A stretch of DNA of 64,000 nt from Heterobilharzia americana. Taxonomy: Eukaryota; Platyhelminthes; Trematoda; Strigeidida; Schistosomatidae. The notes beneath the pieces were generated by a model. It had not been told where the DNA came from, searched no databases, and saw only the letters and a list, made by a program, of their open reading frames with translations. A program made the translations under genes and the position numbers. The DNA lies in contig OX104127.1 in assembly GCA_944470555.2 (NCBI GenBank), forward strand, positions 132,929,113 to 132,993,112, given 5' to 3'. This document shows positions 1-12,400 of the stretch, in pieces (within the stretch, counting starts at the first letter, position 1; each line of letters begins with the position of its first letter).

Positions 1-76
1 CGTTATTTAGTGCCAATAGCTTTATCAAGAGTTATGGTAAACCGGAATTTACAATATCCTCCAAGCTTATATATGA

Positions 77-201
77 TAATGTAATTAGAAGACGTAGATT
101 ATCTGAAAACTGTGATATATTAGCGCTATACATTTCGAACAATCTGATCACACATATACTTGTCAAGGAATTATATATGAAAACTGGAAGTGGGGGAAGG
201 A
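77..201. repeat. Left arm of inverted repeat flanking the first RTE insertion
   Basis: This stretch reads, in reverse complement, like 3841-3965 over about 125 bases with scattered differences (shared block CGAACAATCTGATCACACAT here). The RTE copy at 468-3731 sits between the arms. Before that insertion the arms would have been about 370 bases apart, an old fold-back repeat of unknown family. Confidence 0.75.
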
Positions 202-467
202 CAAATATGACATAAAGGAGTTCAATAATAAGAAAGATAACGACAGGAATAAAAGATATGATTTGAAGACAATCTTGGTAATACGATAAAATAAGCATTA
301 CCAAGGTAGGCTTAATGTAAGGATAAACTGTTTTTGCACACACGATGGGCGGTTAAATCTATTTACGGCTAGCGCCTCAACAAATTTAAGTATACGCCCC
401 TGACAGTTTCTGTGCTAAATTGTAAAGGCTGTTTTGATATCAATTCTGTGACTCTTATCAATGATAT

Positions 468-3400
468 AACCTCGCCTGGTTAACTAGTTTACTAGTTACT
501 AGCCGGTCCTAAGCCCGGGTAAAGAGGGAAGGTTGGGCATAGGGCTAGCAACCCTACCCCGTAAAACAAATCTAACCGCTAAAGAAACTTCAAAGCACAA
601 ACAAAATATAAAAAATGAAAACAAACTTATTCCCCGCTGGAATCGGAGAGGCGAAATGACGCCAGTTGGTGAAAGCCTTCGGGAAGCCAATTGGCCGATG
701 TGTCTTCTCTCGATGAAAGCGAAAGTAAACGTGGGGACATGGAATGTCCGCACGATGTTTGAACCCAGTAAGGCAGCCCAGATTGCAAAGGAGATGAGAA
801 GGTATAACATCGAAGTGCTTGGGATTTGCGAAAGCAGATGGAATGGGAGTGGACTCTCCAAACTGTCAACTGGAGAATCAATAATCTACTCCGGTCACCC
901 AGACGCCAACCACGAGCACACTGAGTTATGGAGTGGCTATCATGATGTCCTCAAGAGCATCGAAGGCTCTCATGCAGTGGGAACCAATCTCCTCCAGCAT
1001 CAGGATCATGACAGCAAGATTCAACTCAAAAGGAAGAAAGGTCACAATCATACAATGTTATGCACCTACAAATAATGCAGAGCAAGAGAAAAAGGAGGAT
1101 TTCTACAGACAACTTCAATCAACACTGGACAAGACGTCAGTTGGCGATATCAAAATTCTAATGGGCGACATGAATGCCAAACTGGGAGGGGACAACACGG
1201 GAAGAGAACTAACCATGGGTCGAGAGGCGCTAGGTGAAATGAATGAGAATGGAGAATTGTTTGCAGAATTCTGTGCATTCAACGATTTGGTGATTGGAGG
1301 CAGTGTGTTCAGGCACAAAGATATCCACAAAGCGACATGGATTTCACCAGATGGACACACTAAAAATCAAATCGACTTTATCTCAATCTCAAGAAAATGG
1401 AGACGCAGTCTACTTAACACAAGGTCAAGAAGAGGAGCAGATGTAGGTTCAGACCACTATCTAGTGCAAGGAACCTTCCAAATCAAGTTAAAAGCCTTCA
1501 AGGAAGCTGGTGATAGACCTCAATTCAAGTACAACACTCGGAAACTGAAGGATGAAACTACAAAGGAGATCTTCAAGGCAGCCATCAAGACAAAATGGGA
1601 GACATCGAGCAACATCCCTGAAGAAACCTGTGTGGAAGAACACTGGAAGTCTTTGAAAGCTATGTGGAAAGAAACCTGCACAGCAGTATTAGGAAGGAAG
1701 AAGAAAGAAGACAAGGAATGGATCTCGACGGATACCTGGAAGCTGATAGAGGAGAGGAGGATGGTGAAGCAGAAGATAAACCAGTGCAAGGATGCTCAAC
1801 GACAAGAGGAACTGAGCACAATGTATAAAACACTGGACAAAGAAGTGAAGAAGAGTGCACGCAAAGACAAAAGACACTTCTACGAAACACTGGCAAGTGA
1901 AGCAGAACAGGCTGCAGGTAAGAGAGACCTGACGACATTGTATCAAATAACCAGGTTGCTATCAGGGAAGAGACCAACACAGATGAAACCAATAAAAGAT
2001 GAAGAAGGAAATTTAATTACAAAAGAAGAGAAACAGAGGAAACGATGGGCCGACCACTTCAAGAAGCTCTTGAATCGACCACCACCTGCACTTCGTCCAG
2101 AAATACCACCTGCAACCCAGCCGCGAACTACAAGTGAACATTAATCCCCCAACGAAAATGGAAGTCCTGAACGCCATAAAGCTACTGAAATGCGGGAAAG
2201 CAGCAGGACCAGATGGAATACCGCCAGAAGCACTGAAAACAGATGCAGAGACAACAGCGGCCATGCTCACACCACTATTGCAGAAGGTGTGGAAGGAAGA
2301 GAAGGTACCTGACGATTGGAAGAAGGGTTACCTTGTCAAACTGCCGAAGAAGGGAGACCTCAGTGCTTGCAAGAACTGGCGCGGAATCACTCTCCTGTCC
2401 ACCCAAGCAAGTAAAATATTAAGCCGCATCATCCTGGAGAGGCTTAAGGATGCACTGGATTCAAAACTGCGACCGGAACAGGCAGGCTTCAGGAAGTACA
2501 AATCATGTGCAGACCAAATTGCAACGCTTCGTATCATCATAGAACAGAGCATAGAATGGCAATCACCTCTCCACCTCAACTTCATCGACTTTGAGAAGGC
2601 CTTTGACAGCGTCGACCGAGAAGTAATTTGGAAACTGCTTCAATACTACGGAGTACCGCAAACCTTTATCCGCCTCATTCAACAACTATATGAAGATGCT
2701 ACATGCCAAGTAATCCACAATGGGAAGCTCAGTGATGCCTTTGAAGTGAAGACAGGAGTGAAACAAGGTTGCCTACTATCCCCCATGATATTCCTTATTG
2801 TGGTGGACTGGATCATGCAGCAAACAGTAGGCAGCGAGAAGAGGGGGATACACTGGACGACGGAAAAGAACCTAGAAGACTTGGATTTCGCCGATGACTT
2901 ATGCCTAATGTCACATAAACTTGAAGATCTGCAGGCAAAAACTAACAAGTTGATAGAAGAGGCAGCGAAGACGGGACTTCAGGTGAATATAGAGAAGACA
3001 GAAGTGATGAAGATACCGCACCACCACCATCAACAACAACAAACTCCAATCACTGTCAACGGGAGAAACTTGAAGGAAGTAACCTCCTTCACTTATCTAG
3101 GAAGCACTGTTTCAACTACAGGCGGGACGGACGAGGACGTCAAAGTCAGAATCGGAAAAGCAAGACAGGCATTCATTAGCCTGAAACCAGTGTGGAGATC
3201 TTCTGCACTCAGCATGCGGAACAAGATACGGATTTTCAACACCAACGTCAAGTCAGTGCTCTTGTATGGTTCAGAGACTTGGCGCGTCACGAAAGGGATT
3301 TCCAATAAACTACAGACATTCATCAACAACTGCTTACGCTGCTCGCTACTGAAGATCAGATGGCCAGAAAGAATAAGCAACAAGGAACTCTGGGAACGAA

Positions 3401-3686
3401 CCAACCAAGAACCTATCACGCAACAAGTATGCAGGAGGAAGTGGAGATGGATTGGCCATGCACTGAGAAGGCCGACGGAGGACATCACGCGTCAGGCCCT
3501 CGAGTGGAATCCCCATGGGAAGCGACGAGTTGGGTGTCCGAGGCGAGGGTGACATGGAGGAGGTCGTGCGAGGAGGAAATGAGAGCTTCTGGGCTGTCGT
3601 GGGACCAGGTTCAAAAGATCTCAGAGAACAGAGGTCACTGGAGAGGTGCTACTGAAGCCCTATGTTCCACTAGGAACCCAAGGGAC

Positions 3687-3731
<45 letters not shown>
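468..3731 (+). mobile_element. RTE-like non-LTR retrotransposon, complete but frameshifted (copy E1)
   Basis: The element begins AACCTCGCCTGG, like the copy at 60579, and ends in a (TAA)n tail at about 3687-3731, typical of RTE elements. A perfect 12-bp target-site duplication TATCAATGATAT lies at 456-467 and 3732-3743. It codes an apurinic-type endonuclease followed by reverse transcriptase. At 3,264 bp it matches the usual RTE length, with no ORF1. It sits upstream of, or inside an early intron of, the paxillin gene. Confidence 0.93.
533..3689 (+). pseudogene. RTE endonuclease/reverse-transcriptase ORF, broken by frameshifts (E1)
   Basis: The reading is split over frames: 533 to about 930 (start of endonuclease, TWNVRTM and ICESRWNG), 933-2144 (GDMNAKLG, IDFISIS, SDHYLV and linker), 2134-3552 (reverse transcriptase with GPDGIPPEAL, NWRGITLL, FIDFEKAFDSVDR, GVKQGCLLSPMIF, catalytic FADD at about 2887-2898), then a shift near 3540 to the C-terminal tail ending at 3689. 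Catalytic residues of both domains remain. At least three frameshifts mean no intact protein can be made from this copy, though it is young enough to keep its target duplication. Confidence 0.9.
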
Positions 3732-3733
<2 letters not shown>

Positions 3734-3840
3734 TCAATGATATGTTTTGCAATGGATGATGATGGTTGTCTGCCATTTGCGCTTATCAATGTTTGTGAAT
3801 CCAGCTGCTTTCGTAGCCATTCTGGAACATGTTCCCCTAC

Positions 3841-3965
3841 CCTCCCCCACTTCCAGTTTTCACATATAATTATTTAACAAGTAAATGTGTGATCAGATTG
3901 TTCGAAATGTATAGCGCTAATACATCACATTTTTCAGATAATCTACGTCTTCTAATTACATTATT
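3841..3965. repeat. Right arm of inverted repeat flanking the first RTE insertion
   Basis: Reverse complement of 77-201 with scattered mismatches. It begins with a C-rich run and ends TCTTCTAATTACATTA. Next to it, 4003-4078 is the 3' tail of a family B hammerhead SINE. Confidence 0.75.
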
Positions 3966-4002
3966 CAAATTCATAAAAGGGAATAATTGTTTCAAATTAT
4001 AT

Positions 4003-4078
4003 ATGACAGCAGTCCAGTGCTCCCAGGTTTCCTTTGTTTCTCCAACTGATGTCAGTCTACGATGAATAACAACTTGAA
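4003..4078 (+). mobile_element. Fragment of family B hammerhead SINE (3' tail only)
   Basis: The block from CAGTCCAGTGCTCCCAGG to TGAATAACAACTTGAAA is the 3' tail shared by family B copies, for example after the hammerhead at 48970-49015. The tRNA-like head and ribozyme core are missing. Confidence 0.7.
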
Positions 4079-5719
4079 ATATATATGATAACTTGACTAG
4101 TGTTCTACTGCATGAATGATTCTTTGTTGTCAGAATTGTAGAATAAAGATGATATCCATCCATGTATAGTGTGTAGTGTGTGAATTACAGATCGAGATTT
4201 GTATGTACATATATGTTGATAGTTTTTATCATCTTGGTGTCTATGTTGGTTATGTCAGTATGTGGGGGGGTTGGGGGTAGGGTGGGTTGAGACCGGGTCA
4301 AACTACGTTTTACTCCCTTATTCCTATTTAGACAATTATGATTCTACTTTGTATGTGAAGACATTCTGCTATGAGACGTTCTTTGTAGTTTCTATAGCCT
4401 TTCTGAATAATTTCGATTCTGTCAAAGTCGACCCTGTGACCTAAGATTATAATGTGTAAAGGTATGACGGGTATGTTTTCAGTCCCACTGGATTTCTAGG
4501 GGGTTGGGTGGAAGCTCTAGAGATGGACGTTGTCCTTCAAATGAACTAAGGTTGTGGGGGGGGGGGGTTATGTCTTTAACAGCACTCCTAAAGATGTTGA
4601 AATTCATTGGTTGCAGATACTCTAGGCGACATGACTCAAGATCGAAATTCACCGTCTTATTGCTGTGTATTTCCCCTCCACAGTCAGCTTTATTACCTTT
4701 CACCCTGCATCGATTATCTTTTCTATTAAATTATTAAGGATGACAATTTAAGTCGGTACACCTTTACACAATATTCTTCAGATTTACTTTCAGCTTGTGT
4801 AGTTATAATCATGTATTTGAACAGAATGAAATCTGGGTAACCTCCTTACTCAAATAACTTGAATTCTGGGGTGGCCTGCTTAAATCTCTGGCTACCAAAA
4901 CATTTTCCATGGAAAATATATTCCATTAACTTCTTCCCTTTCAGTTTGTTTTAATCTTTTAAATGTCTTCTGAACGCATTATGTACTCTCGGACGCTTAT
5001 AAAATGTTTTCGAACTTTCGTTTCTCAAGCTAAGAACAAAACAAAGGAAAAACTCTACACCAGTTGTAAAGGGATTTGTAAATGCTCAAAAATACATCAC
5101 ACTACTATTCCTAGAAGACTTGTACAGGATTGTGAATTTCTGTACTGGCTGACTGAACTGATGCGATCAAAATTACACTCGATTTTGTGTTAATTTCTCA
5201 ATTGGGAACAGATGCTAATGTAACACTAGCTGCCCGTTTCACACTTATGCCTTCAATACTGTTATCACTAACACTATGCAAACGTAATAGTTATTTCCTT
5301 TAAAAATATTGTACCGAAAGCGAATTTGTTAAAATATTCCATGCTGAAAATTCCATATTGTAACATACGTGTTGTTTGGAATAAAGTGGTTATTATTATT
5401 ATTATTATTGGAGTAGATATTGCTAACCAGCAAATGAATATGACAGTAGTCATCAAACTAAACGAGAATCAATGTCTGTGGAGTTTCGCATGATGAATAG
5501 TCTTAGGTTTATCGAAAGTACTGTTTACAGACTTCACCTTCTTATTGATATGTATGGGGTATGCATAGAGATTTCGCCGTATGCTCTCAAACCTCTTATT
5601 TTAAAGTGATTCTTTTTAATATGGATTGGCTGGATGCCTACACATGCTCTCTTCTTATCTTATACTTGTTTATTGTGCTTCTTGGGTCTATAACTTTAAA
5701 ATATTGTTTTTAATTTGAC
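4079..5719. other. Unassigned AT-rich DNA with a G12 run and a (TTA)n stretch
   Basis: No ORF or RNA gene here that I can support. A run of 12 G at 4556-4567 and a short TTA repeat near 5391-5409 are the only distinct features. Confidence 0.6.
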
Positions 5720-5805
5720 TATCTGAGACAGCCATGGTTTATCGGACTTGTACTTGATACTCGGTGATACTTGAAGGTGAAATGAAAGTCTGGCTATCTC
5801 AGATT
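5720..5805 (-). mobile_element. Family C tRNA-SINE tail fragment
   Basis: On the minus strand this carries the family C tail, from the ACCTTCAA block to ACCATGGCTGTCTCAGATAG, as seen more completely at 20444-20600 and 36847-36960. It directly abuts the RTE fragment at 5808. Confidence 0.6.
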
Positions 5806-5807
5806 GT

Positions 5808-6503
5808 CATTATTATTTGTCCTTCGGGTTCCTGGTGGAACATAGGACTTCAGAAGCACGTAGCCATTTCACTCTCTTCACTAGTCTTTCTAACCTGGCA
5901 CCACGACTGCCCACAAGCTTTCATTTCTTCCTCACACAATCTCCTCCATGTCACCGTCACCTGGGACGGCTAACTCGTCGTTTCTGCTTTGGGTTCCACT
6001 CAAGGACCTGGTCTATCTCATGATGTTCTCAAACTATCTTCTCAGTGTATGTCCAATACAATCGATCTGCACTTTCTTCTTCTGCATATTTGTTGGGTGA
6101 TGGATTGTTGGTTGGTTTGTCGCGAGCCACAGTGAGATTCTTGTTGCTTATTCTTTGTGGTCATGTGATCTGATGTGTAGTATTGAGTGAGCGTAGATGG
6201 CAGGTGTTGATGATGTATGTCTGTAGTTTGTTGGAAATGCTTTGCGTAACGCGTCGTCAAGTCTCTGAACTATGACACGGAAGCACTGAGTTGATGTTGG
6301 TGTTGGAAATCGGAATCTTGTTGACGCAATATGGTGAGTGCAATGCAATGCAGTGGAGTGGAGTTGAGTTGAGTAGATCTTCACTCTGATTTTTGGTGAA
6401 TGCAGGAAGGGCCTGTCTGTTTGTGTTTCCGATCGTGGTTGCTTTGACATCATTATCTGTGCCTTTGCTGCCTGTAATTGAGACGATGCTTCCTAGGTAG
6501 GTG
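5808..6503 (-). mobile_element. 5'-truncated, diverged RTE fragment (copy E3)
   Basis: Reverse complement of an RTE 3' region. It is recognised by the GTTCCACC...GGAACCCGAAGGAC end and by the minus-strand order matching E1 from about 3060 to 3690. Many indels destroy the reading frame. It is almost identical to 16434-17128, which continues further upstream in the element. Confidence 0.85.
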
Positions 6504-6559
6504 ATTATTTCAGATAGTTAAACTTATAATCAATATACTACTCTCCTTCTGTCATTAAG

Positions 6560-6790
6560 GATGATTTCGATTAAGATGAGAAGTCTTGACTGAGCAGTCA
6601 GTGAGAGTAGGATCAAACAATAGTAACTCGCCACTAATTCACATGAAAGTTCTTGATGATTGAAGTGAAACTGTGATCTGACCAACAACTGGATTTCATA
6701 AGTCAGTTAGTAAAGCAGCGGGCCGTAACCCGGTGGTCATGCAGAGGTTCACATTTTCATTTCACCTTTAATCATCACATACTTAACCAG
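6560..6790 (+). mobile_element. Family C tRNA-SINE, degraded
   Basis: It shares with 20300-20560 the upstream block (CACTAATTCACATGA, TGAAGTGAAA), an A-box-like region around 6703-6722, and the tail TTTCATTTCACCTTTAATCATCAC. The B box is damaged. Confidence 0.6.
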
Positions 6791-7609
6791 TGAACTTTTA
6801 ATTTTTTCATTTTTCACATCGATCATATTGTAATTGTTTTATTGAACATACTTTTATTCTTTGTATAAGATAAGCTTAAAGTAACACTTTGTAAATAAGT
6901 TACATGTTTATTTACTTACAGTACATGTTTATTCTTGATTTTATTTATTCAAGTAAACAGTACTGATGAGAATGGCTAATTGTCAATCAATTACTGCTCA
7001 TTTCAGATGTCTTCTATCAATACAGAAATACTTTGCTAGTTCATTGGATATTGAATGACTGTTTCATTATTGTTTAGAACTTTGAAATGATAGAGAGTAT
7101 TTCCTAGCTCAAGTGAATATATCCTCTTCGCTTCTTTTGTCTTATTTGAACTGGATGTTTTACTGATAAAGTTTTCATTGTTTTCTTATATATAATTATC
7201 GGTACTAACTTCACCATAAAGTTAAAGGTTCTGGTCGAGTTCAGCGCGTTCAAATTTATCAATGAGCATATAATTTTTCTTTTTAGCTAGTGGGTGTTTC
7301 TTAATTCTGATTGGATATCATGAATTTTCAGTCAATCAATTTGAGGATATTTATAATTCCTCATTCAGGTTATATTGTATGATAGTTATACAATACTGCA
7401 AGTTGAAAATTGTTAAAGAATGAGATATTGAACTGGTAGCTGGAAAATCAGGCATATTCTATAAAAAAACTGGTTTCTTATGTTCATATTTATTTACTTT
7501 GTGCTATGGTTAACTCATCAAAATGTTTACGGGTTATTTCTAAAAACCCGTGTGTACATTTGTTTACTTTACTCTCTCTGTGTTTCTCTATCTCTGGTTT
7601 ACTTTACAG
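6791..7609. other. Unassigned AT-rich DNA before the LD4 exon
   Basis: I recognise no repeat or coding sequence. It ends with the pyrimidine tract and AG of the acceptor used at 7609. It may be intron or may contain unrecognised 5' sequence. Confidence 0.5.
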
Positions 7610-7742
7610 TACGTCAACTATTGTAGATAGTCATTCTGATTATGATTTGCATACCACACAGTCGAATGAACAGACAGTATTGGCTGTTAAAGAAGCTTCA
7701 CGACAGTTAGATGATTTGTTGGATTCTTTAAAACAATTTAAG
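7610..7742 (+). CDS. PXN: Paxillin exon with LD4-like motif
   Basis: A pyrimidine-rich tract ending ACTTTACAG at 7601-7609 is a good 3' splice site, and AAG|GTAAGA at 7740-7748 is a consensus donor. The exon starts with the third base of a codon and ends on a whole codon. Its C-terminal end reads ASRQLDDLLDSLKQFK, which follows the LDxLLxxL leucine-aspartate pattern and most resembles vertebrate LD4. In vertebrate paxillin LD4 binds GIT/PKL and FAK. The in-frame ATG at 7506 lies upstream of the acceptor, within what looks like intron, so I do not use it as the start. Confidence 0.8.
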
Positions 7743-9378
7743 GTAAGATAAAGTGTTATAACCATTTGACTTATGTGTATAAAATATATCAATTGATCCT
7801 GTCAGTACAGTTTTTCTTATTGGGATAAAAGTTAACTTTAGCTTTTGACATAGTTATTTGCTTCAAAGAAACTGTGATTTGTTGAATTTGGGGGTTTACG
7901 GAGATTTAGTGATTTTTCAATTTGCTATTCATCATAGGCTAACATCAGTTGGAGGAACATTGGAAACCTAAACAACTGCTTCGTCCTAGTGTAGGACTCC
8001 TCAGCAGCGCGCACCCATGACCCTTCCCCACCAGGGATTGAACCCAGGGCCTTAAGAGGCAAACCTGGTGGCCGTGAGGACAAATACTCGACGATGACAT
8101 TGGGTGATGGTTGCGCTATGTCGTGAACTTAAAGAAGTAAGAGAAAATGGACCATTGCATTCCGACTTAGTGGCTTAGTAGTAACGTGTTGACCACGGAA
8201 CCTGAAGGTCCTGGTCCCCATCCCTGGCGTGGTGGTCTCGTGGGTGTGGACTACTAAGGAGTCCCATACTAGGACGAAACAACTGTCCAGTGCTCACAGG
8301 TCTCCAATATTTCTCCAATTCATGTCATTCCATTATGAGTTAGGTTGGTCAGTCCAACACATGCTACTAATGAATGATTTTTCTGGTTGTTTCTCTGAGC
8401 AATGCAAAAAGATGTTATCTCTCTGACGGGACGCTTCAGAACGACAGGTATGAAAGAATGAAGACTTTAGATGCGGTTGCTGGAAGTCATTCACGATGGT
8501 GCAGATGTACACAATTTTTATCATTCACTAACCTTCTTTTATTTATTCTCTCTTTAATGTTATTCCTTTGTATCCACTTCTCTTTTATGTGGTTCCTTGC
8601 AGTTTAGCAAGGTGAACTGATTCCCTCTTGTTAATAATTCGGTGTTGGCTGATCTATCTCTCTGACGGCTCAGAATAAAATAAAATAAGTCTTTTCAAAT
8701 AACAGAAGTTCTAGTACGCTAACGGTATTGAAGCTGTTAACCATGTTTTTGTGCTAGATATATCATAGTGCGACAATATTCTTTACTGAATACAGTTTCC
8801 TACACATTTTATTGCTCATCGTCATATATAAAGTGTGTTTGAAGTATCATCTTGTAATAAGCAAACCGAGCTACGAGATCCATATACCGACCAGGTTTTA
8901 ATTCGACACCAGTCATGAAGGTTTATAGCAAAGTGTCTTATGAATCCATAGTGTGTAGCTGTTTGTTGATCGTAATTGCACTGGTTGGCTAATCACGTCT
9001 CATCCCAATCCAAGTCCAACCTAATTACAGAAGTGAAGCGTCATACTGATTATAAATGAAATAATAATAGCCGTGGTTTGACAGAATGGTATTGTCGATG
9101 TCAAAATTCACATGATAGCAGAGTAAAACCTTCGGTGATTGAGGTGAAACTAAGATGTAGTTAGCAGCTGCATCTCATAGCTTGTTGGTAAAGGACTAAG
9201 CCATAAACTTGGAGGTCTCTGTTTTAAATCTTATCATGATGGAGGCTTTCATTTCCCCTTCAATCCTCACCTTGCATCAATAAAACCAGTCTACCAAACC
9301 ACACCCATCATACATATTCTCACTGATAATAAAAAAAGTAACATGGAATTAGACTGTTCCATGGTACTGAAATTCTAC

Positions 9379-9446
<68 letters not shown>

Positions 9447-12400
9447 TTCCATTTTTCGTTAGTCATTTGATCCGTTTTCATTGTATCTCTTCAAATAAGA
9501 AAAATCAAGTATAAATCTTTTTCTTTGTGCAAGTAGTACACACTTACTCGTGTCTCAAACGCTTTTATAGTGAATATCTGTAGGTAATCAAAAAATTTTA
9601 CCAGCTCAATTCGATTACTTCTCCTCAATAGCTGTTGAAAAACTTAAAGTCATTATTTTTCATCTCAGTAGAATGATGATATGTTATGAAATTAAATTTT
9701 TAAAATTCTCTTGAAACTTCATAATACATCACAAAACGTATCAAAGATTTTGATGACCATCATATCAAGTTATTCAGTATTTCAAATATCTTTTTAAAAA
9801 ACAATAATTTAAACAAATGAAAGAATGCTTTTATTTGAAAGTATCAAACATTTATGCAAAGAATGAAAAAATATATATATACTGGTGTAGTGTGCATTGC
9901 TGATCAGAATGTATATAAGTAGTATATGTTGAGAGGGCGATAGAAATCATAGGCAATTACTAGCAATGTGTAAACATTCTGCCTAGAGAAAAGCAACAGA
10001 CAATGTGAGCGTATTAGGAGCAAATCAAGATAAAAGCAGAAGTGGAAATTAAGCACATTATGCAGATGACTGTCTCAGTGGAAAGTGTACAATATTTGAT
10101 GACTACTCTACCAGATGTCAATCATAAACATTCCTTCCTTCGTCTCACTCTTGTCGTTTCTTTCGATTGGTGTCACTGCCGGGATGTGATGAAGATTCCG
10201 TGGTCTCCAGTGTCTGAGGACGGAGACATCAAGGATCTTCCTCAGGGATTTCGAGTCGGTCGCGGAGGTGGTGGGTGTCCGTGATCCACGAGCGAAGGTT
10301 GTGGTGCTTCGCACGTTGTTGAGGGGTAGAGCGGAAGCGGCATTTGACGGCGTGAAACGTGTGGATGGGAAGAAGACGTGGGAGAGAATTGTAGGAAACG
10401 ACAAAATGGAGACGAAGGAAGGAATGTTTATGATTGACATCTGGTAGAATTATTATTATTTTATTATTATTAGTCCTTTGGGTTCCTAGTGGAACATAGG
10501 GCTTCAGTAGCACCTCTCCAGTGACCTCTGTTCTCTGAGATCTTTTGAACCTGGTCCCACGACAGCCCAGAAGCTCTCATTTCCTCCTCGCACGACCTCC
10601 TCCATGTCACCCTCGCCTCGGACACCCAACTCGTCGCTTCCCATGGGGATTCCACTCGAGGGCCTGACGCGTGATGTCCTCCGTCGGCCTTCTCAGTGCA
10701 TGGCCAATCCATCTCCACTTCCTCCTGCATACTTGTTGCGTGATAGGTTCTTGGTTGGTTCGTTCCCAGAGTTCCTTGTTGCTTATTCTTTCTGGCAATC
10801 CATCTGATCTTCAGTAGCGAGCCAGCGTAAGCAGTTGTTGATGAATGTTTGTAGTTTATTGGAAATCCCTTTCGTGACGCGCCAAGTCTCTGAACCATAC
10901 AAGAGCACTGACTTGACGTTGGTGTTGAAAATCCGTATCTTGTTCCGCATGCTGAGTGCAGAAGATCTCCACACTGGTTTCAGGCTAATGAATGCCTGTC
11001 TTGCTTTTCCGATTCTGACTTTGACGTCCTCGTCCGTCCCGCCTGTAGTTGAAACAGTGCTTCCTAGATAAGTGAAGGAGGTTACTTCCTTCAAGTTTCT
11101 CCCGTTGACAGTGATTGGAGTTTGTTGTTGTTGATGGTGGTGGTGCGGTATCTTCATCACTTCTGTCTTCTCTATATTCACCTGAAGCCCCGTCTTCGCC
11201 GCCTCACCTCTTCTGACAACTTGTTAGTTTTTGCCTGTAGATCTTCAAGTTTGTGTGACATTAGGCACAAGTCATCGGCGAAATCCAAGTCTTCTAGGTT
11301 CTTTTCCGTCGTCCAGCGTATCCCCCTCTGCTCGCTGCCTACTGCCTACTGGTAGAATAGTCATCAAATATTGTACACTTTTCACTAAGTTAGTTATTTG
11401 CACAATGTGCTTAATTTCCACTTCTGCTTTTATCTTGATTTGCTCCTAATACGCTCACATTGTCTGTTGCTTTTCTCTAGGCAGAATGTTTACACATTGC
11501 TGGTAATTGCTTATGATTTCAGCCATCCTCTCAACATATACTACTTATATCCATCCTGATCAGCAGCGCCCACTACACTGGTTGTATCATAATCACTGGT
11601 CATTTTTTTGTTATAAATGCTACCTACCCTTTCATCATACGGTCTCGCACAGCTCTTACTATATCGATGAAATGTTACCTTAATTAGTATACCTTGTGAT
11701 ACAAAAGAGTATTGTTCACGATATGAATGTGGAACAACGAACTTTGGTAGATTCTTTTTATTCCCTCCGTACTTCTATTTTTGATGATGGATATTTCATC
11801 ACTTGGAGCTGGATGGCATCATCGACACGTACATCATGACAAAGGACGTATGAGTAGTAATTACGTGAAGGTTGAATTGAAATAATTAGGCGACTTACCA
11901 CAATTTCAAATCACAATCTTAGAGCAGCAGCCCAACGTAGAATAATAATAATAATAATTAACCTTATTCCAAACAATTTGTGATGCAATTTAGAATTTTC
12001 AGCATGATATACTGAAACAACAACAAAATATATGTATGTATGTACTCCTTTACAGCATTTCGAATTGTGTTATTATAAAAATTTAATTATTGTAAAGAAA
12101 ATTAGACACGAGAATATTGCTAATTAAATTATTTAAATGAGATTGTTAACTATCACTATTTACTGACATACTTGCTATTCTCCGTTGTTTTGTTGGATCG
12201 AATTGTTCGACCTCTATTGGCATATGGGCTCCTATGCGGATGCCTCCATATTGCATGAATGCTAATTATGATAATTTGGTTGGTCGAACAATTCGATCCA
12301 ACAAAACAACGGAGAATAACAAGTATGTCAATAAATAGTAATAACTATCACCCGTTGTACAAGAACTGGCTATCGTTCATCTGTGGCATAGTGGATAACG

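Noticed and set aside
7506..7609. ATG at 7506 as the paxillin start codon with a signal-peptide-like hydrophobic stretch
   Set aside because: The stretch is the pyrimidine tract and acceptor AG of an intron; paxillin is cytosolic and needs LD1-LD3 upstream.
10042..10440. ORFs of 80-110 codons in the palindrome loop as host genes
   Set aside because: They overlap on both strands, cross palindrome arms and have no recognisable domain.
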